Shown one piece after another: positions 24,005 through 31,430 of a stretch of DNA of 64,000 bases. The DNA is taken from NCBI GenBank assembly GCA_039938515.1, contig JBDUUL010000010.1, positions 1-64,000 of the forward strand, in the 5' to 3' direction. This DNA comes from Nitrososphaera sp. Its GTDB lineage: Archaea; Thermoproteota; Nitrososphaeria; Nitrososphaerales; Nitrososphaeraceae. The number at the start of each line of letters is the position of its first letter. Position 1 is the stretch's first letter. Both the position numbers and the translations under genes were made by a program. Under the pieces are notes generated by a model. It was given only the letters and a program-made list of their open reading frames with translations. It made no database searches and was not told the DNA's origin.

Positions 24005-24715
24005 TTATTCGAGCTGATAGAGCTTGTACCTGCCGCCATGCTTCTCGTCTTGGTACGACCACTCCGCGGGGGTCGTTCTGACCTCTGAAAATCTATACTT
24101 GCCCGACTTGTCGGATGCAAGCTTGCTGTAAATCGAGTTGCCCATCATGATGTTGTCAGAGTGTGCAAGCGACAGCATCTTTGCGGCCATGCTGATGCTT
24201 GGGCCGACAATGTCAATGTGCGATCGCTCGATGCTCTTTCCGTAAAGCACCACCAGCAGCTCTCCGTATTCAAGCGAGACCTTGATCTTGATTTCAGGAA
24301 GCGAGTGAGACTTGAACTCCGGGTTGATTGATGTCCTGACTATTTGCTGCATCTCTGCCGCGCAGTCCAGCGCGCTCTTTGAAGTCTGGACGCCGTTATG
24401 CTGTCCCGGAAAAAGGGCAATGACAGCGTCGCCAACATACTTGAGCGGATAGCCTCCAAATTCAGAAATAAGCAGGCTCATCTCCTGCGAAAAAATCTGA
24501 AGCATGAGGGCGAACTTGGGGGCAGGGAGCGACATGCTCATTTTCGTGGATCCGTCAATGTCCACATACAGGATACCCACCGCGACCTTGGAATTTACGT
24601 GCCTGCGCAGAAACCGCTTGCAGGGTTCAGTTGAAAGGTCGATTTGAACGCCTCTTTCAAGTGTCTGCCTGACCCTTTCTTGGACTGCCACCGGTTCCCG
24701 AGTTGGAGAAAGCAA
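24005..24715 (-). CDS. Class III nucleotidyl cyclase-like protein
   Basis: A 236-residue protein with a class III adenylate/guanylate cyclase homology domain from about residue 45. Metal-binding aspartates are Asp52 (Tyr-Val-Asp-Ile-Asp-Gly-Ser) and Asp96 (Lys-Tyr-Val-Gly-Asp-Ala), and the later Ile-Asp-Ile-Val-Gly-Pro-Ser-Ile-Ser-x-Ala-Ala-Lys-Met aligns with the conserved Gly-x-x-Val-Asn-x-Ala-Ala-Arg region. Here the transition-state Asn is replaced by Ser while the following basic residue is Lys. The protein may be an active cyclase or only a nucleotide sensor. No receptor or membrane segment is fused. TTG 24715 is a tentative start. Confidence 0.75.
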   Translation of the reverse strand: MLSPTREPVAVQERVRQTLERGVQIDLSTEPCKRFLRRHVNSKVAVGILYVDIDGSTKMSMSLPAPKFALMLQIFSQEMSLLISEFGGYPLKYVGDAVIALFPGQHNGVQTSKSALDCAAEMQQIVRTSINPEFKSHSLPEIKIKVSLEYGELLVVLYGKSIERSHIDIVGPSISMAAKMLSLAHSDNIMMGNSIYSKLASDKSGKYRFSEVRTTPAEWSYQDEKHGGRYKLYQLE

Positions 24716-24978
24716 GTGCCGAGCCTTTCGGGTAGAGGATGAACTCTCTTACATATTAATGCCATTATCGTCGCAAGCTGCATCCAAAGAAATGGCAGGT
24801 CCAATTTGCACGTAGATCGCCGCAACTTGTCGGATCGATAAAGGCAAGAGATTGACAGGAAAAGGCTTGGGATAACGGCCAATCAAGACCTCTTTGATCT
24901 GGCTGGCTGAACCGGACGGGGGCATTTCTGCCTGCAGAGTGCTTAAATTGTCGTCGGTTTTTTCTCGTTGTCGGACGC

Positions 24979-25446
24979 TTGATTAGCTTCGACCCGTTTA
25001 TCCTCCAAGCTGCAGGAGTGCTTATTGTTTCGGTCCTCGCGTTCATTTTGGGGCTGGTCATAGCCTGGATCATAGTCTCGGTACCTGTATATATCGCGGC
25101 AAAGATTCTCACCGGCGGCAAGGCCCGCTTTACAAGAGCAATGCTCGTGACGGCAATCGGCCCGATAGTCATCGCAATCGTCTTTATCATAGCGCAGTTG
25201 GCGCTGGAGCTGACCATAGGCCAGAGGCCGCTTGTGATCGGAATATCGTTTATCTTAGCCTTTATCGCGTGGATCGGAGTCTTCAAGAAGGGCTTTGATA
25301 CCGGCTGGCTGAGGGCCTTTGGCATTGCCGTCCTTGCGTCCATCGTCTTCATAGTGATAGGCATAATTGTCACAATCGCCATCCAGCACTTTGTGCCTCA
25401 GGCCCAGCCGCTGACGCCGTTTCCCTACCCGCTGCAGCAGGCCTAG
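24979..25446 (+). CDS. Small integral membrane protein, 155 aa
   Basis: A hydrophobic protein with about four transmembrane segments and short loops, Lys- and Arg-rich on one side, ending in a Pro/Gln-rich tail. It has no catalytic motif or family I can name. TTG 24979 is used because no ATG lies at the beginning of the frame. It is convergent with the HTH-B12 regulator at 25454, 7 nt away. Confidence 0.65.
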   Translation: MISFDPFILQAAGVLIVSVLAFILGLVIAWIIVSVPVYIAAKILTGGKARFTRAMLVTAIGPIVIAIVFIIAQLALELTIGQRPLVIGISFILAFIAWIGVFKKGFDTGWLRAFGIAVLASIVFIVIGIIVTIAIQHFVPQAQPLTPFPYPLQQA

Positions 25447-25453
25447 GCTGCAG

Positions 25454-26359
25454 TCATCGGGCCTGCTGCCTGGCGCACCAGTTCAGGAAAGACTCTAGGT
25501 CTTTTCCTGCAAAGTCCCCGTTTTCCTCGCCTATGGCCAGCAGCTCCGGGGTAGTGTGGATCCCTATTCGCAGCTCGCCCTTGAGCCGGCCCTTGAGAGC
25601 CCTTGACGCCGAGCAAAGAAACCTCAGCGAGCCCTCGCCACTCGTAAAGATCCCGATTACGAGGCTGCCGCTCTTGTCAGCCCATTCCTTTGACACAAAG
25701 CGCTGGAAATCAATGTCAAAGAACGGGTCAATCTCGTGCTCCACGCTTCCAAGGTATTTCGTGTCCCAGCCCTCGAGTGCGAGCGCGCCTGCGGCACACT
25801 TGGCGGCAAGCCCCCTGTCGGCCGACCCTGCAACTATTATCGCATGCGCGTTTCGCAGGCTGGACTGACGCGGCTGTGCGGTCAGCTTGACAAGGTCGGT
25901 CAGCTCGCCAAGCAAATTCAGAAAATAAGAGCGCTCACTCCTGCTAAGCCTTCCGACGCTGTAAAGCTCTCCAATGGTGTTGACGGCAGGCATTATCACG
26001 TCGGTGAGGGCCTTGACAGGCTCGACGTTGGAGGTCAGGATGCCGGTCATCAGCCGCTGGGCCTGCTTTTCATTTCCGGCAAAAACAGCGGCGATTAGCT
26101 TTTGCTGCGCCTGCACGTAGCTTACCGGAAATTCCAGATCCGCTGCGCCCGGTTCAATGAACCAGACGTTGACGCTCCCGATTTTTTTCTTGCCGACAAG
26201 TCCCACGGCGTGCAGGACATCAAGATATTTTGTGACCGTCATCCGGTTAATGCCCGTCTTGTCTGCAAGTTCCACTCCTGAAAGCCCCGCGCCGGAATTC
26301 TTTAGCTCTTCGATTATCCTGCGCTTTACCTCGTCAAGCGTATAACGCCGGCTCACCAT
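25454..26359 (-). CDS. HTH transcriptional regulator with B12-binding-like sensor domain
   Basis: A 301-residue regulator. Residues 1-70 form a winged helix (Leu-Ser-Gly-Val-Glu-Leu-Ala-Asp-Lys-Thr-Gly-Ile-Asn-Arg-Met-Thr-Val-Thr-Lys-Tyr). About 80-165 form a helical bundle like the cap of methyltransferase corrinoid domains (Val-Met-Pro-Ala-Val-Asn-x-x-Gly-Glu-Leu-Tyr), and 170-290 a Rossmann-like half with Ile-Val-Ala-Gly-Ser-Ala-Asp-Arg-Gly. The layout recalls B12-dependent regulators such as CarH. The cobalamin-ligating Asp-x-His-x-x-Gly is not intact: no His is seen at that position. The ligand may therefore be bound differently or be something else. The target is unknown. Confidence 0.68.
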   Translation of the reverse strand: MVSRRYTLDEVKRRIIEELKNSGAGLSGVELADKTGINRMTVTKYLDVLHAVGLVGKKKIGSVNVWFIEPGAADLEFPVSYVQAQQKLIAAVFAGNEKQAQRLMTGILTSNVEPVKALTDVIMPAVNTIGELYSVGRLSRSERSYFLNLLGELTDLVKLTAQPRQSSLRNAHAIIVAGSADRGLAAKCAAGALALEGWDTKYLGSVEHEIDPFFDIDFQRFVSKEWADKSGSLVIGIFTSGEGSLRFLCSASRALKGRLKGELRIGIHTTPELLAIGEENGDFAGKDLESFLNWCARQQAR

Positions 26360-26409
26360 TTCCGAGACCCCGTTCTGCGATGAATGTTATGCAAGCAATT
26401 CCTCCGGGC

Positions 26410-27102
26410 CTACTTGTGCGCCTGCTTTTTCTTTGGCAGCTTGCGGGAACTTGAGATAAGGTCAGTCAGCGCGTTAAATGCCTTGCCAACCTGGTCCATC
26501 CTTACAAGGACTATTGTGTCGGTATAGCAGCTCACCGTGTCTTCGATGTTGATGTGCCTGCGCGCAAGCTGGTTGTAGAACGCTATCGCGCAGCCCGGGG
26601 TCTTGATGATTTCCTCGGGACTGTGAATGATAATCGCCGCCAGGTCGTCCTCGACTTCCAGGATGTCGTCGTCTGAGAACATCTCCCTTACGTCCTTTAG
26701 CAGCGTGTCATCAAATACCAGCGTTATCGACATTATGCTCTCAGAAACGCTGGTGAAGCTGTCGACGCTCTGGGTGAGCGATTTTGCCACTTTCTCGATA
26801 TTTTTCTTGCTCTTTTTGGCCGAGAGCTTGGCGACATCCGTCTTGACGCTTATTGTGCTTGCGGCAAGTATGGACGCAATGGGCCTCTCCGGGACCTCGT
26901 AGTCAAGCCGGGACCGCTTGAGCGCCGTGACGATGCTCTCTATGCTCGTGTTCCTGTCAAGCATCTTGTCCACCTGCGGCTTTATTATCCTGGCCAGAGC
27001 GCTTATGTTGCAGTAGTCCCTCTGCAGAGAATCCTGGAACGAAAGGTCGCCGCTCACCACTTCCTTTACTGCATTTGTAATAGATCTATCGCTGACCAAC
27101 AT
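26410..27102 (-). CDS. ACT-domain protein divergent from argG
   Basis: A 230-residue soluble protein. The N-terminal ~75 residues are helical (Ile-Ser-Ala-Leu-Ala-Arg-Ile-Ile-Lys-Pro-Gln-Val-Asp) and could hold an HTH-like fold. About 120-215 contain two ACT-like beta-alpha-beta units (Ile-Thr-Leu-Val-Phe-Asp-Asp; Ala-Ala-Ile-Ile-Ile-His-Ser-Pro-Glu-Glu-Ile; Gly-Cys-Ala-Ile-Ala-Phe-Tyr-Asn-Gln-Leu), and the tail is Lys-rich. ACT domains sense amino acids. Its ATG (27102) lies inside the operator array in front of argG, so it may be autoregulated and is a candidate arginine- or lysine-responsive regulator. That role is inferred from position only. Confidence 0.7.
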   Translation of the reverse strand: MLVSDRSITNAVKEVVSGDLSFQDSLQRDYCNISALARIIKPQVDKMLDRNTSIESIVTALKRSRLDYEVPERPIASILAASTISVKTDVAKLSAKKSKKNIEKVAKSLTQSVDSFTSVSESIMSITLVFDDTLLKDVREMFSDDDILEVEDDLAAIIIHSPEEIIKTPGCAIAFYNQLARRHINIEDTVSCYTDTIVLVRMDQVGKAFNALTDLISSSRKLPKKKQAHK

Positions 27103-27151
27103 CGGTCAAATGCCCCCCGTTTGGGTCAATACTGACCAAAAAATATAAATG
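27094..27151 (+). promoter_or_regulatory. 10-bp-phased GGTC/GACC operator array and TATA box, argG
   Basis: Half-sites GACC 27094, GGTC 27104, (CCCC at 27114, degenerate), GGTC 27124 and GACC 27134 alternate every 10 bp. AAAAAATATAAATG follows at once (27138-27151). ATG of argG is at 27179. The same arrangement with all five half-sites intact precedes argC. The array also covers the start codon of the divergent ACT gene (27102), and the AT box can be read as a promoter in both directions. Bound protein would cover the upstream edge of the TBP/TFB site, so repression is likely. Confidence 0.72.
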
Positions 27152-27178
27152 TAGTGCTCTTGACGCGAACGGCTGTTT

Positions 27179-28408
27179 ATGGCACGCGGCACTGCTGTCC
27201 TGGCATATTCTGGAGGCCTCGACACTTCCGTCTGCATAAGGTACATCCAGACATTGCACAAGCTCGACGTTATCACGGTAACAGTCGACGTCGGCCAGGA
27301 CGACGACTTTGGCGAGATAGAGCAGAGGGCCAAGACTATTGGCGCCATAAAGCACGTCTATATCGATGCCAAGCAAGAGTTTGCCGCGGACTATGTCACG
27401 CCAAGCATCAAGGCAAACGGGCTGTACCAGTCAAAGTATCCCCTTGCGACTGCGCTTGCCAGGCCGCTAATTGCCGCAAAGGCAGTCGAAGTGGCTGAAA
27501 AGGAGTGCGCCGAGGCAATCGCGCATGGCTGTACGGGCAAGGGAAACGACCAGATAAGGTTCGACGTCACAATGCGCGCGCTGAGCCCCCGCCTGAAGAT
27601 TATCGCGCCCATCAGGGACATGAATCTGACAAGGGACGTAGAGATAGAATTTGCAAAAGAACAGTCCATACCGATAAGCTCCGAGGCAAAAAAGTACAGC
27701 ATCGACCTGAATCTGTGGGGCCGCGCGGTCGAGGGCGGCAACATAGAGGATCCGTACTTTGAGCCCCAGCAGGACGCGTTCGAGTTTGTCGATCTGCAGA
27801 ATACCAAGGCAGGCTATATCGAGATCACGTTTGATGCCGGAGTGCCTGTTGCAGCGGATGGAAAGGAAATGCCACTTACCGACCTTATCTCCTATGTGAA
27901 CGACAGGGCAGGTTCGCACGGCGTCGGAATAGTCGACCACATCGAGGACAGGGTCGTCGGGATAAAGTCGCGTGAGGTCTACGAAGCCCCGGCGGCAGTC
28001 ACGATAATTGAGGCGCATAAGGATCTTGAAAAGATGGTGCTGACAAAGCACGAACTGGCGTTTAAGAGAAGCGTCGATGAGCAATGGAGCTGGCTGTGCT
28101 ACTCCGGCCTCTGGCAGGATCCTCTGCGCACGGATCTGGATAGGTTTATAGATGCGACTCAGATCCGCGTTAGCGGAAAAGTAAAACTAAAGATGCAGAG
28201 TGGATCTCTCCGCGTCGTTGGCCGCGAATCACGCTACTCACTTTACAAAAACGATCTGGCAACCTATGCCGCCGGGTCCACCTTTGACCAGAGTCTGGCC
28301 AAGGGGTTCGTAGAGCTCTGGGGACTGCAGTCTATAACGGCAAATTCGGTTGCAAGCCAGGGGCAGACAAGGCTGAACGAAAAATCTCCTAAAGGGAGGG
28401 GGGCATAA
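27179..28408 (+). CDS. argG: Argininosuccinate synthase
   Basis: ArgG joins citrulline and aspartate with ATP, the penultimate step of arginine synthesis in the cytoplasm. The 409-residue length fits. The PP-loop Ala-Tyr-Ser-Gly-Gly-Leu-Asp-Thr-Ser is at 9-17, and the conserved Gly-Cys-Thr-Gly-Lys-Gly-Asn-Asp-Gln and Tyr-Glu-Ala-Pro-Ala motifs are present. It is the first gene after the operator array, with lysW starting 4 nt after its stop and lysX following, so the arginine end of the pathway is co-transcribed with the carrier protein. A GGGAGGGGGG stretch at its 3' end may help translation of lysW. Confidence 0.96.
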   Translation: MARGTAVLAYSGGLDTSVCIRYIQTLHKLDVITVTVDVGQDDDFGEIEQRAKTIGAIKHVYIDAKQEFAADYVTPSIKANGLYQSKYPLATALARPLIAAKAVEVAEKECAEAIAHGCTGKGNDQIRFDVTMRALSPRLKIIAPIRDMNLTRDVEIEFAKEQSIPISSEAKKYSIDLNLWGRAVEGGNIEDPYFEPQQDAFEFVDLQNTKAGYIEITFDAGVPVAADGKEMPLTDLISYVNDRAGSHGVGIVDHIEDRVVGIKSREVYEAPAAVTIIEAHKDLEKMVLTKHELAFKRSVDEQWSWLCYSGLWQDPLRTDLDRFIDATQIRVSGKVKLKMQSGSLRVVGRESRYSLYKNDLATYAAGSTFDQSLAKGFVELWGLQSITANSVASQGQTRLNEKSPKGRGA

Positions 28409-28412
28409 AGAA

Positions 28413-28592
28413 TTGAAAGCAAAGGTCGAGTGCCAAGAATGTGGAGCCGACATTGGCGTTCCCGAAGACGCGGTCGTGGGCGAAATTGTCACGTGCCCCG
28501 ACTGCGGGGGCGACTTTGAAATTTCCGCGAAAGGAAATGACAAGGTCGAGCTAAAGCCGGCAGAAACAGTAGGCGAAGACTGGGGTCAATAA
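28413..28592 (+). CDS. lysW: Amino-group carrier protein LysW (ArgW), ending in Gln
   Basis: A 59-residue acidic zinc protein with Cys-Gln-Glu-Cys and Cys-Pro-Asp-Cys knuckles. It carries glutamate or alpha-aminoadipate derivatives through LysX, LysY/ArgC, LysZ/ArgB and LysJ/ArgD. In described LysW proteins the C-terminus is Glu-Asp-Trp-Gly-Glu, and the substrate amino group is joined to the gamma-carboxylate of the last Glu. Here the frame reads Glu-Asp-Trp-Gly-Gln-stop (28578-28592). TTG 28413 is the start. The stop overlaps the lysX ATG (TAATG). The call is secure; the Gln terminus is unusual. Confidence 0.93.
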   Translation: MKAKVECQECGADIGVPEDAVVGEIVTCPDCGGDFEISAKGNDKVELKPAETVGEDWGQ

Positions 28593-29452
28593 TGGTCGAG
28601 GTCTGCATCATTTACGACAAGGTGCGATTCGAGGAAAAGGCTCTTTATGAAAAGGCCCAACAAAAAGGGATAAAGGCACAGATCGTAGATGCAAAGTCGG
28701 TCGTTGTCAGCACGGAGAGCAAAAAGAAGGACTTTCAGCTTGGCGATGTGATACTGCAGCGCTCCGTGAGCCACTACCGCGGCCTTTACCTCACCGCGTG
28801 CCTCGAGTTCCTCGGATTTAGAGTAATCAACAAGTTCAAGGTGGGCGAGACCTGCGGAAACAAACTGCTGACCTCGCTGGTGCTGGCAAAGAGCAGGATC
28901 CCCACGCCGCGCACCCAGTTTGCGTTCAGCTCCGAGTCGGCTATCTCGAGCATCCAGAAGACCGGCTTTCCGCTGGTTCTAAAGCCAATCGTCGGCTCGT
29001 GGGGCCGCGGCGTCTTCCCGCTGCGCGACGACGAGATGGCAAACGTCATTGTGGAGATGCGCGAAGAAGACGACAACCCGCTTGCAAGAATATATTACAT
29101 TCAGGAAATGATTGAAAGGCCGCCGCGTGACATCCGCTGCATCGTAGTCGGCGACGAAATAGCCGCTGCCATCTACCGGTACTCTGCAGAAAAGGAATGG
29201 CGCACCAACGTGGCAAGGGGCGGGACCGCGGAGCAGGCTCCGATCACCGCTGAACTCGAAGAAATGGCGCTCAAGGCGGCCAAGGCGGTGGGAGGCGGAA
29301 TAGTCGGCGTCGACCTCATGGAGGACAAGACCCGCGGACTGGTCGTGCATGAAGTAAACAACACCGTGGAGTTTCGCGGCGCTGCTAGCGTTTCAAAGTC
29401 GGACATTCCCGGCACCATGCTGGACTACGCGGTGAGGATAGCCAAAAAATAA
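28592..29452 (+). CDS. lysX: LysW-glutamate/alpha-aminoadipate ligase
   Basis: An ATP-grasp ligase of 286 residues that attaches the amino group of glutamate (arginine branch) or alpha-aminoadipate (lysine branch) to the C-terminus of LysW. Typical elements are Leu-Lys-Pro-Ile-Val-Gly-Ser-Trp-Gly-Arg-Gly, Tyr-Ile-Gln-Glu-Met-Ile and the metal site Val-His-Glu-Val-Asn-Asn-Thr-Val-Glu-Phe-Arg-Gly near the end. Substrate preference cannot be fixed by eye; argG upstream argues for the glutamate branch, and bifunctional enzymes exist. It shares an A with the lysW stop, so translation is coupled. Confidence 0.93.
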   Translation: MVEVCIIYDKVRFEEKALYEKAQQKGIKAQIVDAKSVVVSTESKKKDFQLGDVILQRSVSHYRGLYLTACLEFLGFRVINKFKVGETCGNKLLTSLVLAKSRIPTPRTQFAFSSESAISSIQKTGFPLVLKPIVGSWGRGVFPLRDDEMANVIVEMREEDDNPLARIYYIQEMIERPPRDIRCIVVGDEIAAAIYRYSAEKEWRTNVARGGTAEQAPITAELEEMALKAAKAVGGGIVGVDLMEDKTRGLVVHEVNNTVEFRGAASVSKSDIPGTMLDYAVRIAKK

Positions 29453-29455
29453 CAT

Positions 29456-29513
29456 GACCAAAATTGGTCAAACCTGACCCGCTTTGGTCATATTCGACCA
29501 AAAAATATAAATG
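29456..29513 (+). promoter_or_regulatory. 10-bp-phased GGTC/GACC operator array and TATA box, argC
   Basis: Five half-sites alternate at an exact 10-bp period: GACC 29456, GGTC 29466, GACC 29476, GGTC 29486, GACC 29496. They are followed directly by AAAAAATATAAATG (29500-29513), identical to the argG box. The array begins 4 nt after the lysX stop, so argC-argB-argD has its own regulated promoter. The ATG of argC lies about 60 nt beyond the TATA box, leaving a leader of roughly 40 nt. Confidence 0.76.
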
Positions 29514-29574
29514 AGGATTTTTGAGGCATCCAGTTAAAGAAATGCGCAGCATTGCGGAGTTGTACATTTAGCAC

Positions 29575-30630
29575 ATGACAAAGGTAGGAGTCGTAGGAGC
29601 ATCGGGCTACGTCGGCGGCGAACTGCTGAGGCTGCTGGTCACCCATCCAAAGGTCGAGATTTCCATGGTTACCTCAAGGCAGAAGGCCGGCGAGTACGTC
29701 CAGCGCGTCCATCCTAGCCTCAAGGGCTTTATCGATCTCACGTTTTCGCCGATGGACATGGACAAGCTCTCAAGCGCCTGCGACCTTGTCTTTACCTCAG
29801 TCCCCCACGGCAAGGCAAACAAGATTGTGAAGGACCTTTACGACAGGGGCATGAAGGTAATCGATCTCTCCGCCGACTTTAGGCTCAAGAACCCCAAGGA
29901 CTACGTCAAGTGGTACGGCTGGGAACACCCCTTCCCCGAGATGCTCAGCAAGTCTGTTTACGGCGTGCCGGAGTTCCACCGGGACGAGATAAAAAAGGCC
30001 CAGCTTGTTTCGTGCCCCGGCTGCATGGCCGTGACTTCGCTTCTTGCGCTAAAGCCGCTTATAGAGAATAATCTTATTGATACCGAGCACTTGGTGGTCG
30101 ACAGCAAGATAGGCTCCTCGGGCGCGGGCCAGAAGGCAAACGCCGGCACGCACCACGCAATGCGCTACGGAGTCGTCAGGCCGTACAAGCCTGCAAAGCA
30201 CAGGCACACCGGGGAGATTGAACAGGAGCTCTCCTCGATAGCCAAGAAGCATATTCACGTAAGCATGAGCCCGCACGCGGTAAACATTGTCCGCGGAATC
30301 CTTACTACAAACCACACCTTCCTCAAGCGCGACGTTGAGGAGCTAGACCTCTGGAAGATGTACCGCGCCTCCTTCAAGGGCGAGCCCTTTGTCCGGCTCA
30401 TACGCGACAAGAAGGGGCTGTACAAGTTCCCAGATCCCAAGTTTGTGGTGGGCTCGAACTTTTGCGACGTCGGCTTTGACATAGACCAGGACAACCACCG
30501 CGTCGTCGCGCTTTCTGCGTCTGACAACCTCATGAAGGGCGCCGCCGGCTCGGCCATCCAGAACATGAACGTCATGGCCGGCTACGAGGAAACCGAAGGG
30601 CTCAAGTTCACCCCGCTTACTCCGGTATGA
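29575..30630 (+). CDS. argC: LysW-gamma-glutamyl/aminoadipyl-phosphate reductase (ArgC/LysY)
   Basis: An NADPH-dependent reductase of 351 residues that converts the acyl phosphate on LysW to the semialdehyde. The nucleotide loop Gly-Ala-Ser-Gly-Tyr-Val-Gly-Gly is at 8-15, and the catalytic cysteine is Cys150 in Ser-Cys-Pro-Gly-Cys-Met-Ala. The conserved Ser-Gly-Ala-Gly-x-Lys and the His-Arg-His-x-Gly-Glu segment follow. Its start ATG 29575 is 60 nt after the TATA box. The stop overlaps argB by 4 nt (ATGA). LysW-type and acetylated ArgC enzymes are homologous; the neighbouring lysW supports the carrier-bound reading. Confidence 0.95.
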   Translation: MTKVGVVGASGYVGGELLRLLVTHPKVEISMVTSRQKAGEYVQRVHPSLKGFIDLTFSPMDMDKLSSACDLVFTSVPHGKANKIVKDLYDRGMKVIDLSADFRLKNPKDYVKWYGWEHPFPEMLSKSVYGVPEFHRDEIKKAQLVSCPGCMAVTSLLALKPLIENNLIDTEHLVVDSKIGSSGAGQKANAGTHHAMRYGVVRPYKPAKHRHTGEIEQELSSIAKKHIHVSMSPHAVNIVRGILTTNHTFLKRDVEELDLWKMYRASFKGEPFVRLIRDKKGLYKFPDPKFVVGSNFCDVGFDIDQDNHRVVALSASDNLMKGAAGSAIQNMNVMAGYEETEGLKFTPLTPV

Positions 30631-31430
30631 TTGTCATAAAGATTGGCGGAAGTGTCGTTGACGGCCTGCACCTGTCAGCGCTTTCCGACATAAAGGCAGT
30701 CGCGGAAAAGGACAAGGTCGTGTTTGTGCACGGCGGAGGTAAGGAGGTCACGAGCATTGCGACCAAGCTTGGGAAGGAGCAGAGGTTCATCGTATCGCCC
30801 GGCGGCGTTCGCAGCAGGTACACCGACAAGGAGACTGCAGAAATCTACACGATGGTAATGTCGGGCAAAATAAACAAGGCCATCGTTGGCATGCTTTTGC
30901 GGCAGGGAATCCGGGCGGTAGGCATCGCCGGGGTTGACGGCGGGATTCTCAAGGCAGAGCGCAAAAAGAAACTCATGATTATCAATGAGAACGGCAGGAA
31001 AATGATGATAGACGGTGGCTACACCGGCAAGATAAGTTCAGTCGACCCGGCGCTCGTCGACAACCTTGTAAACACGGGCTACGTGCCGGTAATCTCGCCG
31101 ATAGCGCTCAGCGAGGACTATGACTTTCTAAACGTTGACGGCGACAGGGCGGCCGCCTATGTTGCCGGCGGGGTCAAGGCCGACAAGGTCATCTTCATTA
31201 CAAACGTCCCCGGGCTTATGCTAAATGAAAAGCTGGTCACCGCCATGACGCTCGAGCAGGCCAAGGATACGCTCCCAAAGATTGGCTTTGGAATGGAAAA
31301 GAAAGTCCTTGCCTGCACCGAGGCCATCGAGATGGGCGTGAAGGAGGCCATTATCGCTTCCGGCCAGGTGGAAAGGCCTGTCTCCTCGGCTATTGCCCAC
31401 CAGAACTGCACGGTGATAACGCCGAAATGA
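30627..31430 (+). CDS. argB: LysW-glutamate/aminoadipate 6-kinase (ArgB/LysZ)
   Basis: An amino-acid kinase of 267 residues that phosphorylates the side-chain carboxylate of the LysW-bound amino acid. Lys-Ile-Gly-Gly-Ser at 5-9, His-Gly-Gly-Gly-Lys-Glu-Val in the substrate loop, Asn-Val-Asp-Gly-Asp near 173 and Thr-Asn-Val-Pro-Gly-Leu show the family. It overlaps both neighbours by 4 nt (ATGA and ATGA), making argC-argB-argD one tightly coupled operon. Confidence 0.95.
   Translation: MIVIKIGGSVVDGLHLSALSDIKAVAEKDKVVFVHGGGKEVTSIATKLGKEQRFIVSPGGVRSRYTDKETAEIYTMVMSGKINKAIVGMLLRQGIRAVGIAGVDGGILKAERKKKLMIINENGRKMMIDGGYTGKISSVDPALVDNLVNTGYVPVISPIALSEDYDFLNVDGDRAAAYVAGGVKADKVIFITNVPGLMLNEKLVTAMTLEQAKDTLPKIGFGMEKKVLACTEAIEMGVKEAIIASGQVERPVSSAIAHQNCTVITPK

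Noticed and set aside
23662-24120. A 152-codon minus-strand gene overlapping the cyclase
   Set aside because: Its composition is basic and low in complexity, it overlaps the cyclase 3' end in another frame, and it has no motif.
28413-28592. Misreading of LysW from a frameshift causing the Gln end
   Set aside because: The frame is continuous, Glu-Asp-Trp-Gly is intact and the TAATG junction with lysX is normal; only the last codon differs.
27094-29513. The two GGTC/GACC arrays as CRISPR-like or transposon repeats
   Set aside because: They are short half-site arrays placed exactly at promoters, with no spacers or terminal inverted repeats.
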